Assembly: GCA_021805585.1 (NCBI GenBank)
Contig: JAJZEY010000601.1
Span: forward strand, 1 to 6,418
Reading direction: 5' to 3'
Length of the DNA stretch: 6,418 bases
From: Planctomycetota bacterium
GTDB taxonomy: Bacteria; Planctomycetota; Phycisphaerae; WQYP01
Below, in pieces: positions 6,211-6,418 of the stretch. The position numbers and the translations under genes were made by a program. Under the pieces are notes generated by a model. It saw only the letters and a program-made list of their open reading frames with translations. It ran no database searches and had not been told where the DNA came from. Each line of letters starts with the position of its first letter. Position 1 is the first letter of the stretch.

Positions 6211-6418
6211 TTAAGGAAATCCGCTTATTGCCCGACTTTCATCTACGCCATGTTAATTCAACACGCCAAAAACGAAGTCCTCGGAATAGCCACAATCATT
6301 GGCGGCCACGGCTTCCGCCCCGGTTGGATTTTGCAACAAGCATCCGATAAAATTGTTTGTTATAAGGCGCATGGGGGGCTTCGCCGACTACGGCAATTTG
6401 CGCGGTTAAAACTCTCAT
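6211..6418. other. Downstream region of the MFS gene, no convincing gene
   Basis: No terminator with a T tract follows the transporter. GGCGG (6301-6305) can pair with CCGCC (6315-6319) over 9 bases, with only a loose T-rich stretch (TTGGATTTT) after it. Two weak frames reach the window end. A plus frame from ATG 6250 gives 56 codons without a ribosome binding site. A minus frame from the end to a TGA at 6296-6298 gives 40 codons. Neither resembles a protein I know. A weak promoter-like pair, TTGGAT (6324-6329) and GATAAA (6346-6351) with 16-base spacing, is present on the plus strand but unconvincing. Confidence 0.5.

Noticed and set aside
1..6418. CRISPR array, insertion sequence, tRNA or toxin-antitoxin pair
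   Set aside because: I saw no regularly spaced repeats, transposase motifs, terminal inverted repeats, cloverleaf with a GTTCGAATC-type arm, or paired small genes.

Overview
The window holds four complete genes and one gene tail from a bacterial chromosome. GC content looks moderately high (about mid-50s percent by eye). Clear AGGAG-type ribosome binding sites, an N-terminal Sec-type signal peptide and ordinary bacterial protein families point to a free-living bacterium with an envelope rich in exported enzymes. Fused beta-propeller/phosphoesterase proteins of this kind are, from memory, common in Acidobacteria, Planctomycetes and Bacteroidetes. The sequence does not let me name the phylum. 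I see no transposase, CRISPR array, tRNA, rRNA or phage gene.

Layout. Positions 1-138 are the 3' end of an unidentified plus-strand gene. It converges, after 20 bases, on a minus-strand Cof-type HAD phosphatase gene (159-1067). A roughly 310-base region (1068-1381) separates that gene from the plus-strand block. It carries a good candidate promoter for the HAD gene, two hairpin-plus-T-tract elements facing the plus strand, and an AT-rich candidate promoter. The plus-strand block contains a small four-helix membrane protein (1382-1801), a 190-base leader with tandem hairpins, a 909-residue exported YncE-type beta-propeller fused to a phosphoesterase/alkaline-phosphatase-like domain (1991-4720), and a 471-residue MFS transporter (4795-6210). 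The last 208 bases hold no convincing gene.

How the genes may work together. The exported phosphoesterase and the MFS transporter are 74 bases apart with no U-tract terminator between them, so they are probably co-transcribed. Family signatures in the transporter resemble the eukaryotic-type phosphate:H+ symporters (Pho84/PiPT, PHS family): an ADYPxSAT motif in helix 4, W-x3-D-x3-Y in helix 7, and an STTY...E-x-YPT-x-x-RATGHG region in helix 11. This suggests, as inference, a pair in which a periplasmic enzyme releases phosphate or a small phosphorylated or dephosphorylated product that the transporter then imports. Three positions that bind phosphate in PiPT are changed here, so the substrate may be something other than phosphate. 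The HAD phosphatase is transcribed separately and may be unrelated.
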